In this document: positions 62,523 to 64,000 of the stretch, piece by piece
Layout: every line of letters starts with the position of its first letter
How positions within the stretch are numbered: position 1 is the stretch's first letter
Source of the DNA: JBJXGE01 sp046154185
Lineage (GTDB): Bacteria > Planctomycetota > UBA8108 > UBA1146 > JAJFFE01
Assembly (NCBI GenBank): GCA_046154185.1
Contig: JBJXGE010000079.1
Span: 1-64,000 of the forward strand
Direction of reading: 5' to 3'
Length of the DNA stretch: 64,000 nt
Translations under genes and position numbers: made by a program
Notes under the pieces: generated by a model
The model's input: only the letters and a program-made list of their open reading frames with translations
What the model was told of the DNA's origin: nothing
Database searches by the model: none

Positions 62523-63335
62523 ATGAGATGGATGCGAGTTCCCTGGGCGTTCGTCCGCAAAGATTTTCTCGAACAACTTTCGTATGGGCCGCAAATGTTT
62601 CTCGGCGTCTTCGGAGTGTTGATTGGACTCTTGTTCTTCAACTTCTTGTCGCAGCAAGTCGGCACGAACGTATTTGGACCGAAGGAACGCTTTCATGGCG
62701 ACTTCTTTGAGTTCTTAGTCTTCGGCATGGCCATGTACTCGTTCTTCGATGCCGCGCTGCGTGAGTTGAGCCGGATCATCCGCTCCGCGCAGATTCTCGG
62801 CACCTTCGAAGCGTTGCTGACGACTCGCACGAGTTTGCCGATGTTAGTTTTTTGTTTACCGCTGCATGCCTACGCTTGGATTGTGTTGCGCGTCACGCTG
62901 TACCTGTCGCTCGGCGCGCTGATCTTCGATATGCGAGTGAAGTGGGGCAATTGGCCAGCGGCGCTCGTCGTATTTTTACTCACGCTCCTCGCGTTTGGCG
63001 CGCTCGGCTTAGGGATGGCCGGCCTCACGATCGTCTTCAAACGGACGGAACGATGGATCGGACTCCTGAGTACGCTGACGCTGTTATTCGGTGGCGTGTT
63101 TTATCCGGTGGAGCAGCTGCCGGAATCGTTGCGGGCGATGACGCCGCTCCTGCCGATCTCGCACGGTCTCGAAGGCGTGCGGCTCGCACTCATCGAAGGC
63201 GCGGAATGGGGACAAGTGCTGCCGAGCCTGCGCGCGCTCGGTATTTTCAACGCGATCGTTGTGCCGTTCGCGATCATGTTGTTCGCCTGGGCCGTGCGTC
63301 GCGCGATGCGCGACGGCACGTTGACGCAGTATTGA
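62523..63335 (+). CDS. ABC-2 type transporter permease
   Basis: 270-residue membrane protein with about six transmembrane segments. It starts RVPWAFVRKDFLEQLSYGP and ends with a basic tail (WAVRRAMRDGTLTQY). The LFGGVFYPVEQLPESLRAM motif is typical of ABC-2 permeases. Partner of the upstream ATPase. The substrate, possibly the lasso peptide, cannot be read from sequence. Confidence 0.88.
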   Translation: MRWMRVPWAFVRKDFLEQLSYGPQMFLGVFGVLIGLLFFNFLSQQVGTNVFGPKERFHGDFFEFLVFGMAMYSFFDAALRELSRIIRSAQILGTFEALLTTRTSLPMLVFCLPLHAYAWIVLRVTLYLSLGALIFDMRVKWGNWPAALVVFLLTLLAFGALGLGMAGLTIVFKRTERWIGLLSTLTLLFGGVFYPVEQLPESLRAMTPLLPISHGLEGVRLALIEGAEWGQVLPSLRALGIFNAIVVPFAIMLFAWAVRRAMRDGTLTQY

Positions 63336-63357
63336 TGGCGTTGCGCCGGCTGCCGAA

Positions 63358-64000
63358 CTAATCGGCCGCCATATGGTCCGCGAGCTCCGCAACCGCGAAG
63401 GCAATCGCCTGGTCGAAATGCGAGCGCAATAGCGCGGCATCGATGAATGGATCGGGAAACGGCAGTGGCTTGATTCCCGAGTCGGTGCCGGACACTCGCG
63501 CGGTGCGTTTCCACAACACGGATCCATCTTTCTTGACGAGCCGCGCTTTGAGTTCGAGCCACGGCGTGTAGACGTCGTCGGTCATCGTCTCGCTTTGCAC
63601 GCCGTAGCTCGCGTCGAGCTGAAACACGGCGTCGGCGTCGCCCGCCGACACGACTTCTGGAAACAGCGTGCTCGAGGCGAGTTCATGCGTGAACGCTTCC
63701 TTCACGCCGCCAAGCACGTCGACGCCAGCTTCCTCGAGCAGCATTTCCATGCGCTTCGACTTCTTGCGCGCGAGATCCGTTTGCTTGAAGAGCGAAACCA
63801 CGGCGTCGGAGAGACCGCCATTTTGGTCGACGTCGTACTCGGACGGGAGGCGACCATAGTAGGTGACGGTCTTAGCGTTGACCGGCGCCACCTTGACCGA
63901 GCTCAACGCGCGCGCGTCTTCGTGATTCAGCGTCACTGTGCTACAGCCGCTGAGCGCAAGGATCGCCGTCAGCGTCGAACTCACTATCAATCGGTTTCGC
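63358..64000 (-). CDS. Lipoprotein of unknown function, start beyond window
   Basis: At least 214 codons. A signal peptide reaching LALSGC gives a clear lipobox. The mature part has KVAPVNAKTVTYYGRLPSEY and repeated VFQLDASYGVQSETMTDD, and is not recognised beyond general outer-envelope lipoproteins (DUF799/GNA1162-like is possible). The residues before the first available start (TTG at 63990) include RNR, so the true start lies outside the window. It is convergent with the ABC permease. Confidence 0.75.
   Translation of the reverse strand, partial: RNRLIVSSTLTAILALSGCSTVTLNHEDARALSSVKVAPVNAKTVTYYGRLPSEYDVDQNGGLSDAVVSLFKQTDLARKKSKRMEMLLEEAGVDVLGGVKEAFTHELASSTLFPEVVSAGDADAVFQLDASYGVQSETMTDDVYTPWLELKARLVKKDGSVLWKRTARVSGTDSGIKPLPFPDPFIDAALLRSHFDQAIAFAVAELADHMAAD

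Noticed and set aside
1..64000. Searches by eye for tRNA, rRNA, CRISPR arrays and phage att sites
   Set aside because: No cloverleaf, rRNA-like or regularly spaced repeat was seen; a tRNA covariance search could not be run.

Overview
The window is a GC-rich, densely packed chromosomal segment with almost no mobile DNA. It most resembles a Planctomycetota (planctomycete-type) genome. This is an inference from the protein repertoire: three secreted proteins carry paired dockerin/EF-hand-like calcium repeats at the C terminus, two adjacent proteins are of the DUF1573 type, a large extracellular parallel beta-helix protein is present, and the fatty-acid cluster lacks fabH. No rRNA, tRNA or CRISPR was seen. 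The first ~310 bases are AT-rich and encode a different kind of protein, so the left edge looks chimeric or recently acquired.

Layout: lepB, purH and a REC-GGDEF regulator on the minus strand (0.3-4 kb). Then an unusual exonuclease VII large subunit with an extra N-terminal domain, clpB, and the glyoxylate-shunt pair aceB-aceA ending in a clear terminator (4-12 kb). Then sppA, xseB-apbE, a secreted orphan, a PfkB kinase, thpR and alaS (12-21.5 kb). At 21.7-26 kb two secreted surface proteins lie in tandem; the first is preceded by five copies of an 8-bp repeat that put its ribosome-bound ATG out of frame. The lipid-synthesis cluster rpmF-plsX-fabD-fabG-acpP-fabF follows, with serA downstream (26-32 kb). 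The 32-41 kb part holds two linked envelope orphans, a transketolase, a PLP dehydratase, two DUF1573 proteins and a CMP-sugar synthetase. At 42-47 kb a third dockerin-like protein is followed by a genuine gapA and an overlapping GAPDH paralog that has lost its catalytic cysteine. At 47.5-56 kb are a BaiN/HI0933-type flavoprotein, a MITE-like element, psd, an 842-residue mostly disordered protein, a DUF2891 protein, an HD phosphohydrolase and an orphan.

The most notable block is at 57.4-61.4 kb: a lasso-peptide gene cluster with a 56-residue precursor bearing the canonical leader motif, a lasso cyclase, a B2 leader peptidase and an HPr-kinase-like tailoring enzyme. A B1 (RRE) protein is not visible. 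The precursor gene has its own candidate -10 element and is followed by a strong terminator. A divergent two-gene ABC exporter starts on the other side of a 12-bp palindrome and may export the product.

Together the metabolic genes suggest a heterotroph with a glyoxylate shunt and type II fatty-acid synthesis. The accessory genes suggest a surface-protein-rich cell that can switch at least one surface protein and make a ribosomal natural product.
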